Shown: one piece after another, positions 1-10,311 of the stretch
Layout of the letters: each line of letters starts with the position of its first letter
How positions within the stretch are numbered: the stretch's first letter is position 1
Assembly: GCA_963680875.1 (NCBI GenBank)
Contig: OY804589.1
Span: 17,318,413 to 17,382,412, forward strand
Origin: Bathymodiolus brooksi
Lineage: Eukaryota; Mollusca; Bivalvia; Mytilida; Modiolidae
Reading direction: 5' to 3'
DNA length: 64,000 nucleotides
Made by a program: the position numbers and the translations under genes
Notes under the pieces: model-generated
What the model saw: the letters and a program-made list of their open reading frames with translations, nothing else
Told to the model about the DNA's origin: nothing
Databases searched by the model: none

Positions 1-178
1 GGTGAAATACCAATATTTATCCTGCAATTGTGTGATATTGAGTACTAATAAAGAGGTTCCAATAAATGTCAGTGCTGGACGTCACAGTTGACACCATCGA
101 AAACAATTAGCACGACGCTTGTTTCAGCTATTTTCAGACAAGTTGGAAATTGTTTTGGACATTTTGACACAATATAAG

Positions 179-312
179 TACATTGTCGTTTAATTTGATA
201 TAAAATTAATTTGCACTCGCTGTGAAACGAGCTAGAAAAATTTGTCAAAGGCTCACTTTTCTACGTGTTTCTAAAGCTTGTACAAATAAATTATATATTT
301 TAAGACAATGTA
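179..312. repeat. Palindrome P0 (GA-core family, decayed)
   Basis: Imperfect inverted repeat. TACATTGTC at 179 pairs with GACAATGTA ending at 312, and inner blocks such as ATTTGCAC/GTACAAAT also pair. Both arms align with palindrome P12 (54871-55009), so the two are copies of one dispersed family. The outer tandem mismatch is GA opposite AA when read on the minus strand, and the tip stem is eroded. Confidence 0.7.
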
Positions 313-382
313 CGTATATGATATATTTCTTTCACTTGGGAATATCTGTATTTCTCAGGAATCTATGTAGTAAAAAATATTG

Positions 383-436
383 TGTATCTGATGAAGGTTA
401 TTCCAGAAATGTGTCCTGCGCACTAAATTTTTATTG
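383..436 (+). repeat. Repeat D, short 3' fragment
   Basis: The stretch GATGAAGGTTATTCCAGAAA followed by a GCGCACTAAA-like block recurs at 16738, 24500, 33760, 47890 and, inverted, at 42430. It is a fragment of a dispersed repeat whose class I cannot assign. Confidence 0.6.
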
Positions 437-930
437 TACATTTTCACCATAAAAATTGTTTATCAATGTATTACGAAGGTCAGGGATTTCAGACGCCAAA
501 GAAAGCCATGGAAGGTAAACTGTTCTTGGATGCTGACTTTTAAAACTATGTATTATGTATTATACTATTAAGACTATATCTGTTACTTCTTTGTCTGTCT
601 TTTAACCTTTTGAAAATCATCTTTTCTTATGCAGGAAGGGGTAATTTTAACTAATTTATGCTCTTTGTCTTTTTCTTACCTTTTTGAGAGTTAACTTTTT
701 ATTATTCAGGGGTAATTTTAAAATTATGTGATGTTTTTTCATCATTTTCTATAGTTTTTAGAACAGTCTTCGCACTAACCCACTTGCCCGAAGCCTGCGA
801 TAAGTAAAACTGGATTCGGACAAGTGAAAATTATGAAAGAATTTGTTTGAATAAATAGAATTTTTTTTCTAAATTTGGCTTTCGTGCAAGTATGTTAAAA
901 AAAAAACTGAGGCAAAGACTGTTAGAATAT
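437..930. other. No gene or clear repeat seen
   Basis: A+T-rich DNA with short homopolymer runs. I see no protein-like frame and no recognisable element. Confidence 0.5.
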
Positions 931-934
931 GATG

Positions 935-1440
935 TACAAGCTATCAAATTCTAATATGGTGAACAGTTGTAATAATCTTTTCAACATCAGTTACCGTAAA
1001 CAGTTGTATATAGTGCACACATTTTAGGTCAAATTTTAGAAAGATTATGTTTTTATCATTTTTTTTTACTATTGGAGATTTTAGGATAATGGACAAACTA
1101 TCAAATTTTAATATGGTAAACAGATCATATATATTAATCTTTAATATTTCCTATCAACGCCAGTTACCATAAACAGTTGTGTATAGTGCACACTAATATT
1201 TGGTCAAATTTGATAGATTATGTTTTTATCATTTTTTTTTTTACAAATGGAGGACAATGGAATGACTGTCAAATTCTAATATTGTAAACAGGTGTATTGA
1301 TCCTATCAGCATTTGTTACCATAAACAGTTGTGTATATGGTACACCTTTTTGGTTAAATATTTTGATAGATTATGTTTTAATATTTCTTTAATATTAGAG
1401 GATAATATATAAGCTGTTGAATTTCTGATATGCCTAATGA
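935..1440. repeat. Degenerate tandem repeat, about 150-167 bp unit, just over 3 copies
   Basis: The blocks TATCAAATTCTAATATGG and CCATAAACAGTTGTGTATA, plus a TTATGTTTTTATCATT block, recur with starts near 941, 1098, 1265 and 1413. The copies carry substitutions and indels, so the array is old. Confidence 0.75.
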
Positions 1441-2370
1441 AAAAAATTGTTTTCCTAAAAGTTTGATTTGACACTATTTCTCCAAAAAATAGGACAATGG
1501 CATATGATTTTGAGTAGAATTGGTGGTTATGTTGATTAGTTGAAATGTCATTGTGTGCTAAAGATAGGTCTCATGGATTGATTCGAACAAAATATTATTC
1601 CACATAAAAAATAGTACTGTAGATTATCATGACAGAGCCAAGTCTTACAAGGTCCTGTCAGAACATTTTACAAAAGTAACTGCTAGATTTAATGTAACCG
1701 GATTTCAAACAAAATATTAAAAAATAATTTTGTAATACTTTCCTTTCCTTAGACAATTCTTTTTTAGTATATAATTAATATAATTTTAGATAATCTGTAT
1801 AACATACAATTGCTAGACATAATAGAAAAAAACAATGTTGAAGAAATGTGTTGAGATTCAGCTTTATTGGGAGTTGGGACTACTGCATTTATTTTTAACA
1901 GAGCTTTGTCTTTTTATGTACATATATATTAACACACAAACAAATTCATGGAAACTTGTATTATGTTTGTAAACTATTTGTGCTGATCAAAAATCACAAA
2001 ATAAATATTGTAGTCAAACCTGTCTTATGTGATCTTCCCGTGGAACATTGAAATCGGGTCACATAAGACAGGTGGTTGTTAAATACAGGTTAAATTGATA
2101 TGAATTGCACTGGAAAACTAAATTAAATATTGTATTAATCAAACAAAATATTATACTGTAAAAATTTCTAAACTGAACCTCCTTGGGACCAACTTTTGTG
2201 TTCGCAATAGACAGCTGTTCGGTTTATGCAGGTTAAATTAGCGAAGTTTTTCTGCATTGTTAATTTAAAAGTTAGGTATATACAAGATTTCGGTTTATTC
2301 AGGGTTCTGTTTAGACAAGTTTTCCTGTATATAACTTCTATCAAGTACACGATTTGTAAAAAAATTGTTG
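1441..2370. other. No gene seen; one short inverted repeat
   Basis: Non-coding A+T-rich DNA. CCTGTCTTATGTGATC near 2019 pairs with GGTCACATAAGACAGG near 2058, a hairpin with a spacer of about 22 nt. No coding signal is visible. Confidence 0.5.
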
Positions 2371-2701
2371 CAAATAAAAACTAAATGAAATGTTTCTTTA
2401 TTTCTTTCAAGTATTGGGTATGATTCAAGTAAAAACTAAATGAAATGTTTCTTTATTTCTTTCAAGTACCCGGTATCAGGTATGATTCAAGTAAAAACTA
2501 AATAAATTTTTATTTCTTTATTTCTTTCAAGTACCCGGTATCGGGTATGATTCAAGTAAAAACTAAATGAAATGTTTCTTTATTTCTTTCAAGTACCCGG
2601 TATCGGGTATGATTCAAATAAAAACTAAATCAAATGTTTCTTTATTTCTTTCAAGTACCCGGCATCGGGTATGATTCAAGTAAAAACTAAATAAAATATT
2701 T
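2371..2701. repeat. Tandem repeat, about 56-65 bp unit, 5 copies
   Basis: Five copies of a unit containing AAAAACTAAATGAAATGTTT, TTATTTCTTTCAAGTA and CCGGTATCGGGTATGATTCA. The first copy lacks a few bases. The later copies are nearly identical. Confidence 0.9.
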
Positions 2702-2985
2702 CCTTATCATGAGTGATATGTCTGCTTTGTTTTTATCTTTGTATGTGTACTGTTGGTTTCTGTAACCAGATCGCTCGCTGCTTTACTCAAAAATCTCTTA
2801 AGCCTTTGGTTCTCATAGCAGATATCTTCATTTCCATAAAAACTATGCATTATCAAATTGTTTTTCTTAACTTATGTGTGTAATCTTGTTTTCTTACCAT
2901 GTTTGTCAACAGAAATATTTATTATATTAGATGTTGATCAAGAGATCATAGACAGGAGATAGATGTGCAATATATTGTATACAGA

Positions 2986-3116
2986 TTAATACATGAGCAT
3001 TTCCATATTGGCCTGGTTATCATCCCGAGACCCCCATATTGGCCCGAGACGGAGTCGTGGGCCAATATGGGTCGAGGGATGATAACCAGGCCAATATGGA
3101 AATGCCCATGTATTAA
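2986..3116. repeat. Palindrome P1 (GA-core family, alpha subfamily)
   Basis: A near-perfect 131-bp inverted repeat flanked on both sides by TTAA. Reading inwards there is a stem, then a GA/GA mismatch after ATCATCCC, then about 18 paired bases, then a second tandem mismatch (GA at 3046-3047 opposite GT at 3057-3058), then the inner stem GAC/GTC around loop GGA. The arms align with P5 (27929) and P7 (40850). Confidence 0.85.
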
Positions 3117-3147
3117 ACTATTTATTACATACTTCCGACATCTAGAA

Positions 3148-3230
3148 AAGAGACACCCATATTGGCCTGAGACGAAGTTGAGGCCCGAGCCAATATGGGC
3201 CTCAATATGGAAATGATCTTGTAGTAATCC
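3148..3230. repeat. Truncated palindrome P1b (alpha subfamily)
   Basis: CCCATATTGGC pairs with GCCAATATGGG. The tip reads GAGACGAAGTTGAGG, that is GA, stem GAC/GTT, loop GAA, GA. Beyond the tip only the right arm continues like that of P1, so the left arm is truncated. It lies about 30 bp after P1. Confidence 0.7.
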
Positions 3231-3364
3231 AATAACCGGTTATTTTCCCGGGGTGTGAAAATATGGACAGTTTACTTCCGGTCATATTGGTCATACAAAA
3301 ATGCCTTTATTTGAACTAAGTACAAATGTATGTAATAAAGTCATATATTCCAATAGTATTAGGT

Positions 3365-3660
3365 ATATACAGTACAATCAGAGACAGTACAGCGTGATAA
3401 ATCACTGTGATAGGTGATAAATCACTGTGATAGACGTATCGCTCTTCTTAGTAATACTGATATATCTTTTGATCTATTTAATCTATTTACTTATTTTGAT
3501 ATGTCTTTTGGGTCATAGTAAGTAACACTCTAAATGTAAAAGAAATTTTGAAGATATATTTAATAGAACAAAAGATATATCCAAATCACCCAGATGAGTG
3601 ATATGCTTATGACAGTGATTTATTATGTAATGTCTCTTACTGTACTGTAAATTTAAGAGC
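3365..3660. mobile_element. Foldback MITE with long terminal inverted repeats
   Basis: ACAGTACAATCAGAGACA at the left pairs with TGTCTCTTACTGTACTGT at the right. Complementarity continues with gaps for about 120 bp, including TGATATATCTTTTG opposite CAAAAGATATATCC. A 24-bp direct repeat (GATAAATCACTGTGATAG) lies in the left arm only. No coding capacity and no certain target-site duplication. Confidence 0.65.
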
Positions 3661-4320
3661 TGACTGCCCTGTCAACTCAGTACTTTCAGTGCTCTTTAGT
3701 AGTATAATGTAGCAGAAATGATAAAAAAAAATTCATTAAAATTTCACTGCCTTTAAAATTCAAAAGTTATTTAATTACACAAATTTGGTGTTGTTGTCGA
3801 TCAGTTATTCAATCTGAATAAAATCTGCTGTTTAAATACACCATGCTCTCCCTTACATCTGTCAGAACCTGATTAGAGGTCATATCAAGGTGAACTTTCT
3901 TATATTAATACTAAGGGGAAAAAAATCAACGAATCAGGGAGAGTTTTACGTGTGTGATATGATAATAAAACGGTGTTTTCATGTGGACGCCATCGCTGTT
4001 TAAACTTTTTTTTTTCATAATGGTCTCTAATTGGGTTCTGTGATGTGACACTTTAGGAGTGTAGCATGTCATTGCAGCTTAATTTCATCAGATTGTCAGT
4101 AAGTCAACAAAAAATTGTGAGCTTTATGTAATTAAGTGTAATTACCAAATTAAAGAAAATTTATGTCATTCCATCTTTTACATGGATCCCTTTTATTTCA
4201 CTCCATGTTTGCAGAAGGCATTCCTCTTGTAAAAATTCCAAATATCAGTTAAATTCTGTGTCACTTCACATATCAGTTTCATGAACGACATAAATTTACT
4301 TTTGTTCCTGTATCTTTACA
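3661..4320. other. No gene or clear repeat seen
   Basis: A+T-rich non-coding DNA with scattered homopolymers. No protein-like frame. Confidence 0.5.
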
Positions 4321-4324
4321 ATGA

Positions 4325-4584
4325 GGGCCTGGGTGACGCAATGAGTTAGGTAGTTAGATTACCTAACAACTCATACAAGCCTATCACCAATGCAGCGTGG
4401 GTTTGCACCCGACTTTGTAAATTACATAAAAGGGTGCACTCGACTCGCAGCCATGAGTGATAAAGTTTAGCAGTTTCTTGTCCATGGTCGGTGGTTCTCT
4501 CCGGCTCACTCCAGCTTCTTCCACCACTAAAATTGGTCGCCATGATATAGTTGAAATATTGCTGAAAGTGGCATTAAACACAAT
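4325..4584 (+). mobile_element. tRNA-derived SINE, family 1 (diverged copy)
   Basis: The 3' half carries the family-1 tail ATATAGTTGAAATATTGCTG, AAAGTGGCATTAAACAC and the upstream GGTCGGTGGTTCTCTCCGG block. The tRNA-like 5' half is poorly preserved. Better copies are at 11255 and 22030. Confidence 0.75.
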
Positions 4585-5413
4585 AAATCTTTACAATATG
4601 TGGTCAGTTAACGTTGAGCTGTAGTAGTGTTCTGAGTATTATTTTTTTCTGAGTATTATTGAACATATTATTTATTGAAACATGTATCATGCGTTTAGCT
4701 TTATCTATGATTTGTAAATTTTCCGTTTCATTTGCACGTGATAATATTTATTATCAAGAGACAAGCGTGGTACAAACATATTATCGTTGATTTCTAACAT
4801 AACATTATACTGAGGTCACTGATGTCACTTTGATGAATTCTCAATAAACAATTACTATCATTGATATGTTTTGCTTGAAATAGACTTCTCTTCGCATGCC
4901 ACATCTCGGGTTTCACCTTCAATGCGGAATTGCTCTGAGAAATCCATTCTCACAAAGCAAATCAACAATTGTATATATATATACAATGGAAGCTGTCTAA
5001 TCCGACACACCAAGGGACCAGTGAAATGTGTCAAATTGTACAGTATGTGGAATACTCAGGTTTAATCTGTTAACAGATATAAATTTTCGGACGTCACAGG
5101 ATGTTGGAAACCTTAAGTGTCATATTGCACAAGTTCCACTGTATCTGTACATTATATATCTTACCTACACAATTCTTATCTACTTTCAGGTCAAGAAAGT
5201 GAGATGACATATACAAGTACACTGGTTTTAAATGACTGTCTCATTATGAAGTATAAAATGTGTTTTGTATATAAATTATGTAACTGATTTTGTATAAAAA
5301 TATCTTAAATCCTCAACATATTGTTTTTTTCTCTCACTACCATGCTTGACGCTTGCTACATGTATGTATGTAAAGACCTGGGTATACATTTGTGTGTATT
5401 GGTTCATAGTAAG
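4585..5413. other. No gene or clear repeat seen
   Basis: A+T-rich DNA with one GACGTC at about 5092. No coding signal or recognised element. Confidence 0.45.
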
Positions 5414-5420
5414 ACAGGAC

Positions 5421-5888
5421 CCATCTTCGCTAGCCAGGGGTTACGATCCGCTCTACTCATCTTCACCCTTGGCATCGTTAGACGGATTTTCTTTATTCCC
5501 GCGCACTGCCACCTGCTGGATTTTGACAGTTATGCCCCTTGTAATGTTTTTTCAGCCAGTCGACGTGAGGCTTTCATTTCCTTTCGTTTGAATGCCCTGA
5601 AAATTGACTCGAGATTATAATATGGCTGATTTTCAAGCGAAGATTTGTGAAAAATTTAATATAAACTCATTGACAGATAATCAGAGCAAATCTATAACGG
5701 CTATTATAGACGGAAAATATGTCTTTGTTGGCACGAAGATGGGAAGTGTAAAGCGCGTTCTGATTGTTTGCAGCTACCACTAGCTGCATTACATATAAAC
5801 CGTCACTGTGTGACCTCGAAAATCCCTCTAACGATGCCAAGGGTGAAGATGAGTAGAGCGGATCTTAACCCTTGGCTAGCGAAGATGG
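5421..5888. mobile_element. Foldback DNA transposon (71-bp terminal inverted repeats) carrying a helicase fragment
   Basis: The terminal inverted repeats start CCATCTTCGCTAGCC and end GGCTAGCGAAGATGG, with arms 5421-5491 and 5818-5888. The direct repeat ACAGGAC lies immediately outside both ends (5414-5420 and 5889-5895). It can be read as 7 or 8 bp because bases are shared with the ends. This is a clean transposition footprint. No transposase is visible. The interior holds the helicase-like reading frame at 5622-5783, so the element is probably an internally deleted copy of a larger helicase-encoding transposon. That last point is inference. Confidence 0.85.
5622..5783 (+). pseudogene. RecQ-like helicase N-terminal fragment
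   Basis: A 53-codon frame from ATG to TAG entirely inside the foldback element. It contains KFNINSLTDNQSKSITAII followed by GKYVFVGTKMGSVKR. This matches the start of RecQ-type DNA helicases: a Q/zero motif with an invariant glutamine (here DNQ), then motif I. The Walker A pattern GxxGxGKS is decayed: the second glycine is valine and the final serine is arginine, so it could not bind ATP. A family helicase needs several hundred residues; only the first 50 or so remain, ending next to the right terminal repeat. Bivalve genomes are known to hold many RecQ-like copies. The family call rests on these two motifs alone. Confidence 0.6.
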
Positions 5889-5895
5889 ACAGGAC

Positions 5896-6207
5896 CATAT
5901 ATATGAACTATTGTCATTACACTGTGTCTATCTTCATAATATGTTAATATCGTCTCTGAAACTGGTATGTAGTCATTTGACAGACCTCAACACTAATTTC
6001 TGTTTTTGGTGTCAATTTCAAATTCAACATGGTTGCCAGAACCAATCATCCAATTTGATTGGCTGAGCCTTGGAATTGTGAAAATAAGGGTGACATGTGG
6101 CAGATTTTATATTTCTCCAGGTACTCAAGTTTCCTCTACGAATCAAACTTGCCAGCACGATAAACAATAGTTGATTGAACTTGGAGTTAAACACCAAAGT
6201 TGTAACT
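5896..6207. other. No gene seen
   Basis: Non-coding DNA between the foldback element and palindrome P2. No recognisable element. Confidence 0.45.
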
Positions 6208-6219
6208 CAACATGCTACA

Positions 6220-6339
6220 TTTATTGAACAAAAAGGCAAATGTATCATCAGATATTTTGGTAGGCCATGTGACGAGTTTGCAGAACGAGTCTGGCCTATC
6301 AAAATATATGATGGTGCACGAGTAACTTTGTTCAATAAG
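6220..6339. repeat. Palindrome P2 (GA-core family)
   Basis: ATTTATTGAACAAA pairs with TTTGTTCAATAAG, and GATATTTTGGTAGGCC pairs with GGCCTATCAAAATATAT. The tip is GAC, GA (6274-6275), stem GTT/AAC, loop TGCAG, GA (6287-6288), GTC. An outer GA remains on the right arm (CACGAGTAAC) opposite AA. Two GACGTC sites follow at about 6357 and 6454. Confidence 0.8.
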
Positions 6340-6596
6340 GGACTTGTATCTTGCGACGTCAATCAAAGTTTTTTAATTTTGCTGCTTGAGTGAAAGTATG
6401 TAAGCTTTATGATGATATCTTGTATATTTTGTTGTCGAAGATATTGTATGATGTGACGTCATTTAGCTCCACCTCCTCTCTGGGTATCATGAGATATTGT
6501 ACTGCTGTTGACAATAGAAAAGACGAGAAAGCATGATACAAAGATATATAGATGACAATAAATGAATAGCCCAGGCCTACACTGTCATGCAGATAA

Positions 6597-7245
6597 CCAT
6601 AGGAAAAGTTTGAAGATACTACAGGAGGAATCAGAAACCATAATTTGAAGAACGACAGACAATACAATGGCCTGAAGAAAAAGGACAAAAAGATAAACAA
6701 CGATCTACAAAACACCATACAGAAACTGAATATTCGGCAACTCAAACCCTATTGAAAACCAGAGGTGAATTCCACAATCGTAACTACTCGGCCATTCTCG
6801 CTACCCTACAAATAACCTTGTACGTAGATAGTAGAAATTCTTCTTAAATTGTTTGCCGGAAGTTAAGTTAAGTTAAGACGCACAAAAATATAGTCTACGA
6901 AAATCCAATATGGAAGACATACTAAGTAAAATCTAATCATGCAAAACTAATTAAAACTTTAACTTTTATCCATGAAAATAATTGAAATACATGTATAGAA
7001 AATTGTTTAAAATATAACTTTATCAGACTTTCATGTAACTGACATGTGAAAAGTAGTGTGATTTATACGCCTAATGCATACAAGGTTATTTGTAGAGTAG
7101 CGAGAGTGGCCGAGTAGTTACGATTGGTAAATTCCAGTAGGGTGAACAGTTCCTGTTCAACTAAAAGCGCACGTTAAAAAACCTATTGACAAGTCATGCA
7201 AGAGGAAAGGAGAGACTACAACAAACAGAACATCTCAATGAAATT
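6597..7245 (-). mobile_element. Repeat C: retroelement 3' end, split by a later insertion
   Basis: Read on the minus strand this is the 3' end of the same element as the copies at 23083 and 38005: the GATCGTTGTTTGTC block, an ACTTTTC terminus and the upstream GCATGACTTGTC block. Bases 6775-7129 are a foldback element inserted into it. On either side, sequence resumes in register with other copies. Confidence 0.75.
6775..7129. mobile_element. Foldback element nested in repeat C
   Basis: CAATCGTAACTACTCGG at the left pairs with CCGAGTAGTTACGATTG at the right; the paired arms run to about 57 bp. The flanking direct repeat AATTCCA (6768-6774 and 7130-7136) is a target-site duplication inside the older repeat C. 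The right end has three extra bases (GTA), so the exact border is uncertain. No coding capacity. Confidence 0.8.
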
Positions 7246-7376
7246 ATACATTTTGTTGTGAATATGTATGTATTGTTTGAAATTGTATTTGTTGTATTTG
7301 ATTATTATTGTTTTGAGGTTCACAGGAAATATTAGCTTATTGTTGCTAACTGTGTTACCCTCTTAAAATAAAGTCA

Positions 7377-8344
7377 TTACTTACTTACTTACTTGCTTAC
7401 TTACTTACCTTACTTACTTACCTTACTTACTTACCTTACTTATCTTACTTACCTTACTTACTTACTTACTTACCTTACTTACTTAATTACCTTACTTACC
7501 TTACTTACTTACCTTACTTGCTTACTTACTTACCTTACTTACTTACTTACTTACCTTACTTACTTACTTACTTACTTACCTTTCTTACTTACTTACTTAC
7601 TTATCTTACTCACTTACTTACCTTACTTACTTACTTTACTTACTTACCTTACCTTACTTACTTACCTTACTTACTTACTTACTTATCTTACTTACTTACT
7701 TATCTTACTTACTTATTTACCTTAATTACTTACTTACCTTACTTACATTACTTACTTACTTACCTTACTTACTTACTTACTTACCTTACTTACTTATCTT
7801 ACTTACTTACCTTACTTACTTACTTATCTTACTTACCTTACTTACTTACTTATCTTACTTACTTATTTACCTTAATTACTTACTTACCTTACTTACTTAC
7901 TTACTTACTTACCTTACTTACTTATCTTACTTACTTACCTTACTTACTTACCTTACTTACCTTACTTACTTACTTACCTTACTTACTTACCTTAATTACT
8001 TACTTACTTATTTACCTTAATTACTTACTTACCTTACTTACTTACTTACTTACTTACTTACCTTACTTACTTACCTTGCTTACCTTACTTACCTTACTTA
8101 TTTACTTACCTTACTTACTTATCTTACTTACTTACCTTACTTACTTATCTTACTTACCTTACTTACTTACTTATCTTACTTATTTACCTTACTTACTTAC
8201 TACTTACCTTACTTATCTTACTTACCTTACTTACTTACCTTACTTATCTTACTTACTTACCTTACTTACTTACCTTACTTATCTTACTTACCTTACTTAT
8301 CTTACTTACTTACCTTACTTACTTACCTTACTTACCTTACTTAC

Positions 8345-8381
<37 letters not shown>

Positions 8382-8392
8382 CTTACTTATAT
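7377..8392. repeat. TTAC/CTTAC microsatellite, about 1.0 kb
   Basis: An uninterrupted run of ACTT tetranucleotides broken by single C insertions (CCTTACTTACTTA). The reading frames through it are artefacts rich in Leu, Thr and Tyr. Confidence 0.98.
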
Positions 8393-8694
8393 TATAAGAT
8401 TCCAACTCATATGATAAGGTTTTTCAGTCACTTACAAATGAGAGGTACCAGATTTCTCCTGGTACTCTGGTTTCATCTACCAATAAGACTGATGTTAGAC
8501 TTGTGGTCAGAAGTAAAATTAAGACTATATATAATTGGTTATAATTTATTAAACTATTACTTAAACTCTGTGGCTGCTGCAACACAATAAATCTACAAAA
8601 GAAATAAGAACATGGCATTGTATTAATGTACATTGTATGCTCTGTGCTGTAATAGTTACTATAGACTAATAAAGATTTTTATAAGTTTTCTTTT
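8393..8694. other. No gene seen
   Basis: A+T-rich DNA without coding signal. Confidence 0.45.
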
Positions 8695-8697
8695 TTC

Positions 8698-8823
8698 CCT
8701 AATACAATCTCAGTTTGGAACAGCTTACCCCATGATCAGTCAATAGCTCTTTCACCTAACCTAGAATACTTCAAAAGTGGTATCTCCACATTAACATTTG
8801 AAGGATTCCCAACCCACCTTTAA
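8698..8823 (+). pseudogene. LINE ORF2 C-terminal remnant
   Basis: Translation gives VWNSLPHDQSIALSPNLEYF and a short tail to a stop at 8823. The pattern [VI]WNxLP followed about 12 residues later by SPxLxxFK is typical of the end of non-LTR retrotransposon polymerase proteins. Nothing upstream is preserved. Confidence 0.6.
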
Positions 8824-8964
8824 ATACATAAGCATGTAGCAATAATTAGCTATTTTTGTTTGGTTTAATTTTTTGTTTTTGTTTATTACACTTTTAAAAT
8901 TAAATTGTCCATGTACATAGCTAGGGCACACAGTTCGGGGAACTTACCCACTCTATTCTTAGAT

Positions 8965-9204
8965 GTCCGTTGTTGAACTTGTGATTAAGCTAATCATATG
9001 ATTGGCCATAATTACATGATGTATTCCTGATCACATACTTAGCTAATGCAATGATTAAATTTTGTTGTTGAACTCTTTTTTTTAATCAATGTATTAACTA
9101 ATCATATTTAATCATTGAATTAGCTAATTATGTGATCAGGAATGAATCATGTACTTATGGCTAATCATATGATTAGCTTAATCACAAGTTCAACAACGGA
9201 CCCC
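8965..9204. mobile_element. MITE B, copy 1 (full-length palindrome)
   Basis: A 240-bp foldback. GTTGTTGAACTTGTGATTAA pairs with TTAATCACAAGTTCAACAAC, and the pairing continues through most of the element (GATCACATACTTAGCTAATG opposite CATTGAATTAGCTAATTATG). A second copy is at 33054-33293. The outermost bases are G(G)TCC/GGACCCC. No reading frame. Confidence 0.85.
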
Positions 9205-9360
9205 AGGTCCTGTATTTGGAAGAAGAAGAATAGCTGTGGAATATTCCTCAGCATCCCATATTGTATTAATACTCTTAATTCGGAACTGCACTATTGTTAT
9301 TAGATATTTATTTACTATAGAACTGTGTATATTATAGGAAAGGTTTTAGGGTTAAAGTTA

Positions 9361-9647
9361 TGGTGTTTAACAACACTTTCAACAATAATTCAGTTATATC
9401 ATGCATGTGGCGGTCAGTCTTATTGTTAGAGAAAACCGGATTACTGGCAGGAAACCACAGACCTGCCGCGGATTACTGACAGGAAACAACAGACCTGCCG
9501 CAATTCACTGACAAGCTTTATATCATAATGTTGTATGGAGTAAATCTTCGTCATGAGCGGAATTCGAACTCACAACTTTAGTCATTTGTTGCATATAAAG
9601 GTAGTTGTTAATCCAACTACCTAACTATCACGACCACGACGGTCCCC
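9361..9647 (-). mobile_element. tRNA-derived SINE, family 1
   Basis: Near-complete inverted copy. It holds the 3' tail (GTGTTTAACAACACTTTCAA), the central GGAAACCACAGACCTGCCGC block (partly duplicated, so the copy is long) and the tRNA-like head with GAATTCGAACTC (B box) and the GTAGTTGTTAATCCAACTAC hairpin. Confidence 0.85.
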
Positions 9648-9682
9648 TACATTGTAGCAAAAGAAACACATATATATATAGT

Positions 9683-9780
9683 GGATGTGGTCGAGTGGTC
9701 TAGGGTGCTGGACGTAAGGCTAAGCGAATGGTGCTGCAGTGTATCAATGGTGTGGGTTCAAATCCCGTCGAGGGAAGAAC
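9683..9780 (+). other. tRNA-like sequence (tRNA pseudogene or SINE head)
   Basis: TGGTCGAGTGG (9689-9699) fits an internal A box and GGTTCAAATCC (9755-9765) fits a B box. The spacing suggests a long variable arm, as in Leu or Ser tRNAs. I could not form a convincing acceptor stem, so this is more likely a tRNA-derived repeat than a working gene. Confidence 0.45.
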
Positions 9781-10310
9781 AAAAATTTGACAGCTCTAAA
9801 ATCTAATTCTAACACTGTTTGGTTTAATTTTCAGACGTATATATATATATATATAATACTCTATTCCATTTTCCAGATGTTTCAGCTTTCCTCAGTGGAA
9901 ATTAATTTCAGAATCTTATTTTTTCTTTGTAAAATTCAACGAGACTATGTATATATGCGTGTGTCGGATATAACATACCAAATAATGGTGAACGTCATGT
10001 ATCAACAATCGAACACACCGCTGAAACGTGATAGAAAAGTGTAAGATTTAGTCCTGGTTATATAACTTTATTTTTGGTCTTTATAAGAGCAAGTGCGACC
10101 TTAGAAGCAAGCAATTGATAGGATAGTTATGAATACTGTCATAAGACTTTCGTTTACACCAAAATACAATGTAATGTATGGACACTGGGAGAAAATGTGG
10201 CATTTTATTTTAATTTTTATTTATTAATGATCTGTAATCGTTGACAACCGTCACAACACTAATTACAAATAAAATCAACAAGCTGAAACCCAATTTACAA
10301 TAATTGGTTG
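9781..10310. other. No gene seen
   Basis: A+T-rich DNA with a short TA microsatellite near 9838-9856. No recognised element. Confidence 0.45.
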
Positions 10311-10311
10311 A

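Noticed and set aside
6407..6745. 112-codon minus-strand frame resembling a membrane protein
   Set aside because: It overlaps repeat C, whose 3' end gives similar Phe/Cys/Ser-rich frames in every copy (12214, 22975, 23118, 26232, 38036).
7393..8414. Long open frames (up to 298 codons) of Leu, Thr and Tyr
   Set aside because: They are translations of the TTAC microsatellite; no start context, no complexity.
9683..9780. A functional tRNA gene
   Set aside because: A and B boxes fit, but no acceptor stem could be formed; kept only as a tRNA-like sequence.
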